From Nocardioides currus (lineage in GTDB: Bacteria > Actinomycetota > Actinomycetes > Propionibacteriales > Nocardioidaceae): a stretch of 64,000 nt of DNA. The stretch's first letter is position 1, and the number at the start of each line of letters is the position of its first letter. Location of the stretch: assembly GCF_003057875.1 (NCBI RefSeq), contig NZ_PYXZ01000001.1, positions 434,001 through 498,000 on the forward strand, given 5' to 3'. The translations under genes were made by a program, and so were the position numbers. Below, piece by piece: positions 42,183 through 50,862 of the stretch. The notes under the pieces were generated by a model that saw nothing but the letters and a program-made list of their open reading frames with translations, did no database searches and was not told the DNA's origin.

Positions 42183-42199
42183 GTTGCGCATGAAGCAAC
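42183..42199. promoter_or_regulatory. Betaine-regulon operator, copy 4 (MTHFR), one mismatch
   Basis: GTTGCG-CATGA-AGCAAC: eleven of the twelve conserved bases of the palindrome are present, with the same spacing of five. It ends 18 bases upstream of the chosen ATG. This ties the MTHFR-like gene to the same control as the oxidative betaine genes although it lies at the far end of the corrinoid group. Confidence 0.6.
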
Positions 42200-42274
42200 T
42201 CATTTCGTGATGCGCACCGGGATGCCCCTCACTGTAGTCGGTCCACGACGCCGCCGACAGGGTCGGAAATGGCA

Positions 42275-42308
42275 CGAGGGGCGGCCACCTCACGGTGACC
42301 GCCCCTCG
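42275..42308 (-). terminator. Terminator of the rplJL operon
   Basis: 15-base arms CGAGGGGCGGCCACC and GGTGACCGCCCCTCG with loop TCAC, one mismatch, beginning 31 bases past the rplL stop. No T-run. Its inner part (CCACC/GGTGACC) resembles the rplA terminator. Confidence 0.65.
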
Positions 42309-42339
42309 GGGTGGAGCTGGTGGAGCGACTAACGAGTCG

Positions 42340-42735
42340 TCACTTGACGGTGACGGTGGCGCCGGCGGCCTCGAGGGCCTCCTTCGCCTTGTCAGCGGTC
42401 TCCTTGTTGGCGTTCTCGAGGATCGTCTTGGGGGCGGCCTCGACGAGGTCCTTGGCCTCCTTCAGACCGAGGGAGGTCAGGGCGCGCACCTCCTTGATGA
42501 CGTTGATCTTCTTGTCGCCGGCGGCCTCGAGGACGACCTCGAAGTCGTCCTTCTCCTCGGCGGCGGCGGCGTCGCCACCGGCGGCACCACCGGCGGCCGG
42601 AGCGGCGGCCACGGCGACGGGGGCAGCGGCGGTCACGCCGAAGGTCTCCTCGAACTGCTTCACGAACTCGGAGAGCTCGATGAGGGTCATTTCCTTGAAC
42701 GCGTCGAGCAGCTCGACGGTGGTCAGCTTCGCCAT
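42340..42735 (-). CDS. rplL: Ribosomal protein L7/L12
   Basis: 131 aa, the stalk protein, present as dimers bound to L10. N-terminal dimerisation domain ([19 protein letters not shown]), Ala/Gly-rich hinge ([15 protein letters not shown]), and C-terminal factor-binding domain ([20 protein letters not shown]). Follows rplJ after 99 nt; its own terminator lies just downstream. Confidence 0.98.
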   Translation of the reverse strand: MAKLTTVELLDAFKEMTLIELSEFVKQFEETFGVTAAAPVAVAAAPAAGGAAGGDAAAAEEKDDFEVVLEAAGDKKINVIKEVRALTSLGLKEAKDLVEAAPKTILENANKETADKAKEALEAAGATVTVK

Positions 42736-42834
42736 GGTGGCGGATCCTTTCGATCTGTGACCTGCGCCTGGACGCGGGTCGGTGGGTTTCAGGTGGTGTA
42801 CGTCGGCCTGGTGGCCCGGCTCTCGCCGGTCAGG

Positions 42835-43506
42835 TCAGGCGTCGGTGGACTCGGTCGCCTCGTCAGCAGCCTCGACGGTCTCGGCCTCGGCAGCAGGTGC
42901 CTCGACCTCCTCGGCGGGGGCGGCTTCCTCGGCGGCCGGGGTCTCCTCGGCAGCGGCCGGCGTGCCGGCACCACCCGCGAGGATCGAGGGGTCCTCGGTC
43001 GCCTTCGCCTCCAGGGCGCCGGCGAGCCGGGCAGCCTGGGCGAGCGGGGCGTTGAGGAGGTAGACGGCCTGGGACAGCGAGGCGAGCATGCCGCCCGCGA
43101 GCTTGCCCAGCAGCACCTCACGCGACTCGAGGTCGGCCAGCTTGGCGACCTCGGAGGCGTCGAGGGACTTGCCGTCCAGGACACCGCCCTTGATGACGAG
43201 GGCGGGGTTTGCCTTGGCAAAGTCACGCAGACCCTTGGCGGCCTCGACCACGTCTCCATTGATGAAGGCGATGGCGGTGGGGCCGGTCAGCAGGTCGTCG
43301 AAGCCTTCGATGCCCACCTCGGTGGCGGCGATCTTGGCCAGCGTGTTCTTGACCACGGCGTAGTTGGCGTTCTCGCCGAGGGAGCGCCGCAGTTCCTGCA
43401 GCTGCTTCACGGTGAGACCGCGGTACTCGGTCAGCACAGCACCGGCGGCGTCGTTGAACGAGTCGACGATCTCCGCAACGGCAGCAGTCTTTTCTGCCCG
43501 CGCCAT
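42835..43506 (-). CDS. rplJ: Ribosomal protein L10
   Basis: 223 aa from the ATG at 43506, after GAAGGAG; a longer frame from 43566 is not used. rRNA-binding N-domain ([36 protein letters not shown]) and helix for L12 binding. The C-terminal 45 residues are an Ala/Glu-rich acidic tail ([20 protein letters not shown]), as is common in actinobacteria. L10 is expected to repress its own mRNA at the leader at 43507-43690. Confidence 0.97.
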   Translation of the reverse strand: MARAEKTAAVAEIVDSFNDAAGAVLTEYRGLTVKQLQELRRSLGENANYAVVKNTLAKIAATEVGIEGFDDLLTGPTAIAFINGDVVEAAKGLRDFAKANPALVIKGGVLDGKSLDASEVAKLADLESREVLLGKLAGGMLASLSQAVYLLNAPLAQAARLAGALEAKATEDPSILAGGAGTPAAAEETPAAEEAAPAEEVEAPAAEAETVEAADEATESTDA

Positions 43507-43547
43507 GGGTCTCCTTCCGGATGTGACCACCGGCCAGGGCCCGTACA

Positions 43548-43690
43548 TGACGAACGCCCCGAGCACAGGCTCGGGGCGTGGACCCGCACGACGCGGATCT
43601 GGCTCCCACCTGCGCTGGCCGTCCGCGTGAGCGGAACCTTCGATCTCGGGACTGATGTCCTTCGAACAACCGGCGGTCTTTGGTTTCAGG
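43548..43690 (-). promoter_or_regulatory. L10 leader (autoregulatory mRNA element) with hairpin
   Basis: The minus-strand RNA ahead of rplJ carries CAAAGACCGCCGG at its start, then GCGCAGGTGGGAGCCAG, then a strong ten-pair hairpin CGCCCCGAGC / GCTCGGGGCG (43555-43578). Order and motifs are those of the L10-L12 binding leader of high-GC bacteria, where the L10(L12) complex lowers expression. The gap to the lipoprotein gene is 274 nt and holds nothing else I can name. Confidence 0.65.
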
Positions 43691-43780
43691 GATGAACAGT
43701 ACGGCGCTCGCGCCGACCGGCCAAATCGAGCGGCCGGTCCCCGGGAGGACCGGCCGCTCGACGTACGGCGAAGGGCGTGC

Positions 43781-44653
43781 TCAGCTCAGGCCGGGCACGT
43801 TGTCGGCGACCTCGTCGGCCGGGGGCTCCTCGATCTCGACGTCGGTGCCGAAGTCGAAGTACTTGCCCTCGGTGACGGACTTCGTGGTCTTGCTGCCACC
43901 CGTCATGTCGGGGAGCTCGAGCTCCTGGCGGAACTGGCGCGGGCGGTTGTCGCCGTCGACCCACATCTCCATGGCGATCTCCTTCGGCATGAACTTCGAG
44001 ACCTCGGCCGGCAGCTCGAGCGCCTCGGCGTAGGTGGCGGTGTCCATCACCACGTTGTAGTGGTTGGTCGGCTCGCCGTCGATCTCCTCGGTGCCGACGA
44101 GCTCGAACTCCTTGGGCGCCTCCATCGCCTTGAACATGAAGCTGGGGTCGGTGGACTTGCCGATCTGGCCGAAGAGGCTGTCGGGGTCGGACAGGTCGAC
44201 CTTGAGCCACGTCTTGCCCTCGGGCAGCGGCATGCCGGCGCCGGAGATGTACATGGTCTTGTCGAGCAGCACGATCTCCATGGCCTGGGCGCCGGTGCTG
44301 CTCGCCTGCATCTGGACGCCGTCGTCGCCGTACTCCATCGTGCCGGCCATCTCGGTGGCCGCCGGGCCGCCGGTCGTGGTGATGCTGAACGCCATCGAGC
44401 CGGCGTCCTGCATCGCCGACATGACGGCGGGGTAGAACTCGTCGGCCGAGAGCTCCTCGAGGTCGCCCGAGGCCTCCTCGGTCGTGTCGTCGGTCGTCTC
44501 GTCGGTCGTGTCGTCGGACTGCGACGAGTCGCTGCTGGACGAGGCGTCCGTGGCCTTCGAGTCGGTGTCGCCTCCGCACGACGCCGACGTGAGGACCAGG
44601 GTGGTGAGCAGGGAGGCAGCGCCGAGCCGGCGAGCCAGGGACGAGCGGGCCAT
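43781..44653 (-). CDS. LppX/LprG-like lipoprotein
   Basis: 290 aa. Signal peptide and lipidation Cys26 ([11 protein letters not shown]), a Ser/Thr/Asp-rich spacer (about 30-62), then an alpha/beta half-barrel domain of the LppX/LprAFG type ([58 protein letters not shown]). Such lipoproteins bind lipids with a hydrophobic pocket. Located between the rplJL and rplKA operons on the same strand with its own stop before the L10 leader. Function inferred from fold only. Confidence 0.75.
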   Translation of the reverse strand: MARSSLARRLGAASLLTTLVLTSASCGGDTDSKATDASSSSDSSQSDDTTDETTDDTTEEASGDLEELSADEFYPAVMSAMQDAGSMAFSITTTGGPAATEMAGTMEYGDDGVQMQASSTGAQAMEIVLLDKTMYISGAGMPLPEGKTWLKVDLSDPDSLFGQIGKSTDPSFMFKAMEAPKEFELVGTEEIDGEPTNHYNVVMDTATYAEALELPAEVSKFMPKEIAMEMWVDGDNRPRQFRQELELPDMTGGSKTTKSVTEGKYFDFGTDVEIEEPPADEVADNVPGLS

Positions 44654-44766
44654 GGTGGCTCCTTCACGTGGTGGGTGGTCTAGGCATCATCCTTGCCTAC
44701 GCTCCCCCGAGGACCAGAAATGGCGTTTGCCCGCGGGGAGCCGCTCCCCTGTGCTGAAATCCGACG

Positions 44767-45765
44767 GTGGACCCGAAGCTCTCCGCTGCGAGTGACGTGC
44801 TCGAGCGCGTCGACCGACGCCTCCTGGACCCCGAGGCAGCGGCGGACCTGTGGCAGACCGGTTTCCCCCTCCTCGACGAGGAGCTCGGCGGCGGGCTGCG
44901 CGCCGGGACCCTGAACCTGCTGGCCGGCGCCCAGGGTGAGGGCAAGACGACCTTCGCGCTGCAGATGGCCCGCCAGTCCGCGCGCGCCGGGCGACCGGTC
45001 CTCTTCGTGTCGTTCGAGCTCGAGGCGGAGACGCTGCTGCAGAAGATGGTCTCGGCCGAGGCCGCCGAGCGCTCCGCGCGCCCGACCTCGCTGACCGTGC
45101 GCGAGGTGCGGGCCGCGTTCGAGGCGACGGACGCCGCCGGCGGCGGGCTGCCGGAGCGACTCGGCCGGCACGCCGGTGGCATCGACGCGCTGACCGCGGT
45201 CACGCACTGGGCCCCCCAGCTCTACATCCACCGCTCCACCAGCACCCACACGACGCTCGACGTGATCGCCGGCGCCATGAAGGACGTGCTGGCCGAGCAG
45301 GGCGTGCCTCCGCTCGTGGTGATCGACTACCTGCAGAAGATCTCGATGCCCGACCACCTCAGCGAGGAGGAGCAGGTCACCCGCGTCGCGGCCGGCCTCA
45401 AGGACCTCGGCATCGAGTTCCAGTGCCCCGTCATCGCGATCTCCGCCTCCGACCGAGCCGGCCTCGAGCCCGGCACCCGCATGCGCGCGCGCAACATGCG
45501 CGGCTCCACCTCCCTGGCCTACGAGGCCGACGTCGTGCTGATCCTGAGCAACAAGGCCGACGTGGTCGCGCGCCACCACCTGATGTACGGCTCCAACAAC
45601 GGGGGCACCTACAAGGACTGGTCGGTCATGACGATCGAGAAGAACCGGTCCGGGCGCACCGGCGGCGAGGTCGAGTTCCGCAAGCAGTTCGAGTGCGGCC
45701 GCTTCATCGCCGAGGGGCAGTTCGTGGCCGAGAAGCTCGTCGACGAGCGCGTCTACACCGAGTAG
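44767..45765 (+). CDS. Stand-alone DnaB-like RecA-fold ATPase
   Basis: 332 aa from a GTG. Resembles the C-terminal ATPase half of replicative helicase DnaB: PLLDEELGGGLRAGTLNLLA, Walker A GAQGEGKTT about 58-66, Walker B VVIDYLQKI, the linker-proximal EADVVLIL and the motif TIEKNRSGRTGG. The N-terminal DnaB/DnaG-binding domain is absent, so it probably does not load as the main helicase. Such truncated forms are found in phages and in actinobacterial chromosomes. It is alone on the plus strand here, with no integrase or other phage gene beside it. Confidence 0.75.
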   Translation: MDPKLSAASDVLERVDRRLLDPEAAADLWQTGFPLLDEELGGGLRAGTLNLLAGAQGEGKTTFALQMARQSARAGRPVLFVSFELEAETLLQKMVSAEAAERSARPTSLTVREVRAAFEATDAAGGGLPERLGRHAGGIDALTAVTHWAPQLYIHRSTSTHTTLDVIAGAMKDVLAEQGVPPLVVIDYLQKISMPDHLSEEEQVTRVAAGLKDLGIEFQCPVIAISASDRAGLEPGTRMRARNMRGSTSLAYEADVVLILSNKADVVARHHLMYGSNNGGTYKDWSVMTIEKNRSGRTGGEVEFRKQFECGRFIAEGQFVAEKLVDERVYTE

Positions 45766-45795
45766 CGACCCTCCCCCCTGCTGCGCCCTCCCCCG

Positions 45796-46295
45796 GCGGT
45801 GGGTGACCCACATTCTGCGCGCGCCGGGATGTGGCTGGGCCACCGCCGCGGCGGGGGTACGGCCCGTCGTTCCCGGCGGCGGTGGGTGACCCACGTTCCG
45901 CGCGCCCGGACGGTGGCTGGGCCACCGCTGGCAGCGGGGGTACGGCCCGTCGTTCCCGGCGGCGGTGGGTGACCCACGTTTCGCGCGCCCGGACGGTGGC
46001 TGGGCCACCGCTGGCAGAACGGTCGCGTCCTCGACACGCCCGCGACGGTGGGTGACCCACGTTCTGCGCGCTCGGAAGGTGGCTGACGCACCGCTGGCAG
46101 AACGGTCGCGTGCCCGTCGTTCCCGGCGGCGGTGCGTGACCCACGTTCCGCGCGCCCAGACTGTGGCTGACGCACCGCTGGCAGAACGGTCGCGTCCTCG
46201 ACACGCCCGCGACGGTGCGTGACCCCCGTTCCGCGCGCTCGGAAGGTGGCTGACCCACCGCCGCGGCGGGGGTACGGCGCGGGGCCGGCCCAGCG
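45796..46295. repeat. Array of six 83-bp palindromic tandem repeats
   Basis: Six copies start at 45796, 45879, 45962, 46045, 46129 and 46212, a period of 83 (once 84) bp. Each has a 5' arm near GCGGTGGGTGACCCAC, a GC-rich CGCGCCCGGA middle, and a 3' arm GGTGGCTGGGCCACCGC. Repeat interiors alternate between two linker types (one with CCCGTCGTTCCCGG, one with CCTCGACACGCCC). It fills nearly all of the 602-nt gap between the convergent DnaB-like gene and rplA. No convincing gene is inside; open frames are side effects of the repeats. Confidence 0.9.
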
Positions 46296-46315
46296 CCGTA
46301 CGCCCGAAATGCCGA

Positions 46316-46345
46316 CGGCCCGGCCACCGTGGGGTGACCGGGCCG
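46316..46345 (-). terminator. Terminator of the rplKA operon
   Basis: 13-base arms CGGCCCGGCCACC / GGTGACCGGGCCG around loop GTGG with one mismatch, starting 22 bases past the rplA stop. It lies directly beside the tandem repeat array. Confidence 0.65.
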
Positions 46346-46367
46346 ACTGCGATGAGTCAGGTGGTGC

Positions 46368-47087
46368 TCAGGCCTGGGCCTCGTCCTCGACCGCGACGTT
46401 CTTGGTGCGGTTGGGGTCGACCTGGACGCCGGGGCCCATGGTCGTGGAGACGGTGACCTTCTTGATGTAGCGGCCCTTGGAGCTGGCCGGCTTGAGACGC
46501 AGCACCTCCTCGAGGGCGGCGGCGTAGTTCTCCGCGAGCTGAGCCTCGTCGAAGGACGCCTTGCCGATGATGAAGTGCAGGTTGGCGTGACGGTCCACGC
46601 GGAACTCGATCTTGCCGCCCTTGATGTCGGTGACGGCCTTCGCGACGTCGGGCGTCACGGTGCCGGTCTTCGGGTTGGGCATGAGCGAGCGCGGGCCGAG
46701 GACGCGGCCGAGGCGACCGACCTTGCCCATCATGTCGGGGGTCGCGACGACGGCGTCGAAGTCGAGCCAGCCACCGTTGACCTTCTCGATGAGCTCGTCG
46801 CCACCGACGAAGTCGGCGCCGGCCTCACGGGCAGCCTCGGCCTTGTCGGCGTTGGCGAACACCAGGACGCGGGCGGTCTTGCCGGTGCCGTGGGGCAGGT
46901 TGACGGTGCCTCGCACCATCTGGTCGGCCTTGCGGGGGTCGACGCCGAGGCGCATGACGACGTCGACGGTCTCGTCGAACTTCTTCTTCGAGCCGGTCTT
47001 GGCGATCTTGATGGCGGCCAGCGGGGCGTAGAGCTCGTCCTTGTCGAACTGCTCGGCCGCTGCGCGGTAGGTCTTGCTGCGCTGCAT
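46368..47087 (-). CDS. rplA: Ribosomal protein L1
   Basis: 239 aa. All L1 landmarks are visible: [60 protein letters not shown] and the 3' Gly/Lys stretch. Binds 23S rRNA at the E-site stalk. Follows rplK after 83 nt on the same strand. Confidence 0.98.
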   Translation of the reverse strand: MQRSKTYRAAAEQFDKDELYAPLAAIKIAKTGSKKKFDETVDVVMRLGVDPRKADQMVRGTVNLPHGTGKTARVLVFANADKAEAAREAGADFVGGDELIEKVNGGWLDFDAVVATPDMMGKVGRLGRVLGPRSLMPNPKTGTVTPDVAKAVTDIKGGKIEFRVDRHANLHFIIGKASFDEAQLAENYAAALEEVLRLKPASSKGRYIKKVTVSTTMGPGVQVDPNRTKNVAVEDEAQA

Positions 47088-47170
47088 GGGAATCCTCTTA
47101 TCTCAAAAGTGTGTGGTCGTGAATGAGCCAGCGCGGCTCTGCCACGGGTGTTGCTCGCGGACGCGAGAGA

Positions 47171-47599
47171 TCAGTCGACGGTGACGCCCATGGACCGGGC
47201 GGTGCCCTCGACGACCTTCATCGCGGCCTCGATGTCGTTGGCGTTGAGGTCGGGGAGCTTGGTGGTCGCGATCTCGCGCACCTGGTCCTTGGTCAGCTTG
47301 CCGACCTTCTCCTTGTGCGGGACACCCGAACCCTTCTTCAGGCCGGCGGCCTTCTTGATGAGCTCGGCGGCCGGCGGCGTCTTCGTGATGAAGTCGAACG
47401 TCCGGTCCTCGTAGATCGTGATCTCGACGGGGATCACGTTGCCGCGCATCGACTCGGTCTGCGCGTTGTAGGCCTTGCAGAAGTCCATGATGTTCACACC
47501 GTGGGGACCGAGGGCGGTACCCACCGGCGGAGCCGGAGTTGCTGCGCCAGCCTGCAGCTGCACCTTGACCAGGGCAGCGATCTTCTTCTTGGGAGGCAT
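47171..47599 (-). CDS. rplK: Ribosomal protein L11
   Basis: 142 aa. [20 protein letters not shown] with the linker and N-domain ([20 protein letters not shown]), and the C-domain [20 protein letters not shown]. Binds the GTPase-associated region of 23S rRNA; residues involved in thiostrepton binding (conserved prolines in the N-domain) are present. Confidence 0.98.
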   Translation of the reverse strand: MPPKKKIAALVKVQLQAGAATPAPPVGTALGPHGVNIMDFCKAYNAQTESMRGNVIPVEITIYEDRTFDFITKTPPAAELIKKAAGLKKGSGVPHKEKVGKLTKDQVREIATTKLPDLNANDIEAAMKVVEGTARSMGVTVD

Positions 47600-47670
47600 G
47601 GTTCGTTTCTCTCTCTCGTGTGGTCATGACGGGGAACGCATCCCCTGCCACGTGCTGCGGTTTGCTGGGC

Positions 47671-48516
47671 TCAGACCTTCTGGATCTGGCTGAAGCTCAG
47701 CTCGACCGGGGTCTCCCGGCCGAAGATCTCGACGAGGGCCTTGACCCTCTGGGACTCGGCGTTGATCTCGGTGATCGTCGCGTGGAGCGTGGCGAACGGA
47801 CCGTCGACGACCATGACGGAGTCGGACACGTCGAAGTCGGCCACCTCGACCGGCTTCTTGGCGGTGGCCAGGCTGCGTCCGGACGTGTCGCCCGCGGCGG
47901 CGGCCGCCTCGGCCTCGGCGACCGCGACGACGGCGGGGGCGAGCATGTCCTCGACCTCGCTCATGCTCAGCGGCACGGGCTGGTGGCTGTGGCCGACGAA
48001 GCCGGTGACCGACGGCGTGTGGCGCACGGCCGACCACGACTCGTCGGTGAGGTCCATGCGGACCAGGACGTAGCCGGGCAGGACGGTGCGGGTGACCATC
48101 TTGCGCTGGCCGTTCTTGATCTCCGCGACCTCCTCGGTGGGGACCACGATCTCGTGGATGTAGTCCTCCATGTTGAGGGAGATGATGCGGTTCTCGAGGT
48201 TCTGCTTGACCCGCTTCTCCATGCCGGAGTAGGTGTGCACGACGAACCAGTCGCCGGGCTTGGCCCACAGCTCGCGGCGGAAGGCCTCGAGCGGGTCGTC
48301 GTCGGCGGGCTCGTCGGTCGCGTCCTCGTCAGCCGCCTCGTCAGTCGCAGCCTCGTCGGCCACGTCGTCGGCCACGTCGTCGGCCGCCTCGTCGGTGGCC
48401 TCGTCGGTGGCCTCGGGGTCCGGGGTCACCTCGGTGGCCGCTGCCGCGTCCTCGGGGGTCTCCTCGGGGGCGTCAGTGGCCTCGTACTCATCCGAGGAGT
48501 CGTACTGATCCGACAC
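47671..48516 (-). CDS. nusG: Transcription termination/antitermination factor NusG
   Basis: 281 aa from the GTG at 48516, preceded by CGGAGC; an ATG 14 codons earlier is less likely. The NGN domain starts near residue 75 ([31 protein letters not shown]) and the KOW domain ends the protein ([20 protein letters not shown]). Ahead of it is an acidic extension of about 70 residues, with repeats of Ala/Thr/Asp/Glu ([20 protein letters not shown]), the form seen in actinobacterial NusG. secE lies directly upstream. Confidence 0.96.
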   Translation of the reverse strand: MSDQYDSSDEYEATDAPEETPEDAAAATEVTPDPEATDEATDEAADDVADDVADEAATDEAADEDATDEPADDDPLEAFRRELWAKPGDWFVVHTYSGMEKRVKQNLENRIISLNMEDYIHEIVVPTEEVAEIKNGQRKMVTRTVLPGYVLVRMDLTDESWSAVRHTPSVTGFVGHSHQPVPLSMSEVEDMLAPAVVAVAEAEAAAAAGDTSGRSLATAKKPVEVADFDVSDSVMVVDGPFATLHATITEINAESQRVKALVEIFGRETPVELSFSQIQKV

Positions 48517-48595
48517 GTAGTGCTCCGAACTTTGTCTGTGGGTTGGTGACGTGGTCACACGGACTGGTCGACCCGGCCGGCGGACCGGCGGGCGG

Positions 48596-48862
48596 TCACT
48601 GGCTGGAGTTGCCGGTGAACAGGGCGAAGACGAGCTTGCCGAACGCCAGGTCGAGGACCGAGACGAGCGCCATCATGACGAGGACGAACACCATGACCAC
48701 CGTGAAGTAGGTGATCAGCTGCTCCTGCGTCGGCCAGACGACCTTACGGAGCTCGGCGACGACCTGGCGGTAGAAGGTGGCCGGACCGGTGCGCTGACCG
48801 TCACGGTTCGAGTCCTCGCGGGACTCGTGGACCGCGCTGGAGTCCGACACGTCTGCCACCAT
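48596..48862 (-). CDS. secE: Preprotein translocase subunit SecE
   Basis: 88 aa from the ATG at 48862; a longer frame runs into the tRNA gene. Charged N-terminus, then the SecE hallmark [20 protein letters not shown] and one transmembrane helix ([20 protein letters not shown]). Part of SecYEG. Order tRNA-Trp, secE, nusG, rplK, rplA is conserved in actinobacteria. Confidence 0.96.
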   Translation of the reverse strand: MVADVSDSSAVHESREDSNRDGQRTGPATFYRQVVAELRKVVWPTQEQLITYFTVVMVFVLVMMALVSVLDLAFGKLVFALFTGNSSQ

Positions 48863-48892
48863 CTCTCGTTCTCGTCTGTTCCGTGTGTCTTG

Positions 48893-48965
48893 CAGGGCAC
48901 GAGGGACTTGAACCCCCAACCTTCGGTTTTGGAGACCGATGCTCTGCCAGTTGAGCTAGTGCCCT
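48893..48965 (-). tRNA. tRNA-Trp (CCA anticodon)
   Basis: 73 nt on the minus strand. Acceptor stem AGGGCAC/GTGCCCT, anticodon loop CTCCAAA within stem CGGT/ACCG, T-loop GTTCAAGTC. No CCA is encoded. Just upstream of secE. Confidence 0.95.
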
Positions 48966-49120
48966 CCGGTGACGACCTCCACGATCCGGCGGCCCGATGA
49001 CGGGCAGCACGAAGCATGTGGCTCAACCACCAAACCGGAAGCATACGCAAGGCCACCCAGCGGCGTCGAACCGGCGGCGCACCCGGACCGGCCCCGATCA
49101 GCCTGTTTAGGATGCACGGC

Positions 49121-50158
49121 ATGGCTCATCGGGACGTGCGCACGCTCCCGAAGGCCCACCTCCACCTCCACTTCACCGGGTCGATGCGGCACGCGACCCT
49201 GCTGGAGCTCGCCGAGCGCGACGGCATCGCACTGCCCGACAGCCTCGTCGAGGACTGGCCACCGCGGCTCTCGGCGGCGGACGAGAAGGGCTGGTTCAGG
49301 TTCCAGCGCCTCTACGACGTCGCACGATCCGTGCTGCGCACGCCCGACGACGTACGCCGCCTCGTGCTCGAGGCCGCGGAGGACGACGTCGCCGACGGGG
49401 GACGGTGGCTCGAGATCCAGGTCGACCCGAGTGGCTACGCCGCGCGGTTCGGCGGCATCACCGCCTTCACCGACCTCGTCCTGGACTGCGTGCGCGACGC
49501 CTCGGAGCGCACGGGCCTCGCGATCGCCGTGGTGATCGCCGCCAACCGCACCCGTCACCCGCTCGACGCACGGACGCTGGCCCGCCTCGCGGGTCAGTAC
49601 GCCGGGCGGGGCGTGGTCGGCTTCGGGCTCTCGAACGACGAGCGGCGCGGGCGGACGAGCGAGTTCGCCGGCGCGTTCGCGATCGCCGAGCGGGCGGGGC
49701 TGCTGCTGGCGCCGCACGGCGGCGAGCTGCTCGGGCCGGAGCACATCCGGGTGTGCCTCGACGAGCTGCACGCCGACCGCCTCGGTCACGGGGTGCGGGC
49801 CGCCGAGGACCCCGAGCTGCTCGACCGGATCGTGGGGGCCGGCGTCGCACTGGAGGTCTGCCCCGTCTCCAACGTCGCGCTCGGGGTCTACTCCGACCTC
49901 ACCTCGGTGCCGCTCCCCCAGCTCATCGCGGCCGGCGCCACGATCGCGCTCGGCGCCGACGACCCGCTGCTCTTCGGCTCACGGCTGGCGGGGCAGTACG
50001 CCACCATGCGGGCCGCCCACGAGCTCGACGACGCGACCCTGGCCGGGCTGGCGCGCAGCTCGTTCGCCGCCTCCCGCGCACCCGCGGAGCTCGTCGCGCA
50101 GGCAACTCGCGAAATCGACGACTGGCTGGCCGCTCCTCCTGAGATGATGCCGCGGTGA
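49121..50158 (+). CDS. Adenosine deaminase-like protein
   Basis: 345 aa from the ATG at 49121; an ATG at 49112 is three codons earlier. Metal-dependent deaminase fold with HLHLHF (His13, His15, His17), the substrate-facing [11 protein letters not shown], the LGHGV motif, CPVSNVALG and [11 protein letters not shown], which supplies the catalytic acidic residues. Converts adenosine to inosine or a related adenine compound (closely related proteins act on adenine). Its stop overlaps the GTG of the next gene. Confidence 0.88.
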   Translation: MAHRDVRTLPKAHLHLHFTGSMRHATLLELAERDGIALPDSLVEDWPPRLSAADEKGWFRFQRLYDVARSVLRTPDDVRRLVLEAAEDDVADGGRWLEIQVDPSGYAARFGGITAFTDLVLDCVRDASERTGLAIAVVIAANRTRHPLDARTLARLAGQYAGRGVVGFGLSNDERRGRTSEFAGAFAIAERAGLLLAPHGGELLGPEHIRVCLDELHADRLGHGVRAAEDPELLDRIVGAGVALEVCPVSNVALGVYSDLTSVPLPQLIAAGATIALGADDPLLFGSRLAGQYATMRAAHELDDATLAGLARSSFAASRAPAELVAQATREIDDWLAAPPEMMPR

Positions 50159-50859
50159 CGCCACCCGAGCCGCCGAGCAACCCCTACGACCCCAACTGGC
50201 CGAAGCCGGAGCAGCCTGCTCCCACGCAGCCGTACGGCCAGGAGCCGTCGCCGGCGCCCGACGCGCCGTACGCCCCCTACGCGCCGTACGGCCAGCCGCA
50301 GCCCGCCGCCCCCTCGGGCCAGACCGACCCGTCCGCGTCGCAGGACCAGCCGCCGTACGGCGAGCCGAGCTCCGCGCCGTACGGCCAGACGCCCTACGGC
50401 CAGGCCCCCTACGGCCAGGCCCCGTACGGCCAGGCCCCCTACGGCCAGGCCCCCTACGGCCAGGCGCCGTACGGGCAGGTGCCCTACGGCCAGCCGGCCT
50501 ACGGCGCTCCCGGCTACGGCGGCCCGATGGCCGCGTCGCACCCATCGGCGACCACCGCGATGGTGCTCGGCATCGGCGCCCTCGGCGGCATGTTCGTGTG
50601 TGGCCTGCCGATCGTGCTGGCGCCGTTCGCCTGGATGATCGGCGGCCGCGCGGTCAAGGAGATCGACGCCAACCCGGGTCGCTACACCGGCCGCGACCAG
50701 GCGCAGGCCGGGCGGATCATGGGAATGATCGGCACCGCGCTGCTCGCCCTGATCGTCGTGGGCATCATCGTCTTCATCGGCCTCGCCGTCGCCGTCAGTG
50801 ACACGAGCAGCGACTTCACCTACGACTCCGAGAACGGCTACAGCAACTCGAGCTTCTGA
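50155..50859 (+). CDS. DUF4190-type membrane protein with Pro/Tyr/Gly/Gln repeats
   Basis: 234 aa from the GTG that overlaps the previous stop (GTGA). The first 120 residues are a disordered Pro/Tyr/Gln segment with repeats of PYGQA. Then two hydrophobic helices ([20 protein letters not shown] and [20 protein letters not shown]) around a short loop with GGRAVKEID, the DUF4190 pattern. Convergent with murB. Function unknown; such proteins are frequent in actinobacteria. Confidence 0.8.
   Translation: MTPPEPPSNPYDPNWPKPEQPAPTQPYGQEPSPAPDAPYAPYAPYGQPQPAAPSGQTDPSASQDQPPYGEPSSAPYGQTPYGQAPYGQAPYGQAPYGQAPYGQAPYGQVPYGQPAYGAPGYGGPMAASHPSATTAMVLGIGALGGMFVCGLPIVLAPFAWMIGGRAVKEIDANPGRYTGRDQAQAGRIMGMIGTALLALIVVGIIVFIGLAVAVSDTSSDFTYDSENGYSNSSF
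50376..50505. repeat. 15-bp tandem repeat encoding PYGQA units
   Basis: About eight units of 15 bp (close to CCCTACGGCCAGGCC) encode PYGQA. They vary mostly at the third codon positions (ccgtac/ccctac), so the copies expanded and then drifted. Codes for the low-complexity head of the DUF4190-type protein. Confidence 0.85.
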
Positions 50860-50862
50860 GCC

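Noticed and set aside
45796..46295. CRISPR array or protein-coding genes in the periodic region
   Set aside because: There are no unique spacers: linkers repeat as well as arms, period 83 bp is too long and no cas gene is present. Open frames in several phases exist on both strands only because the period lets them.
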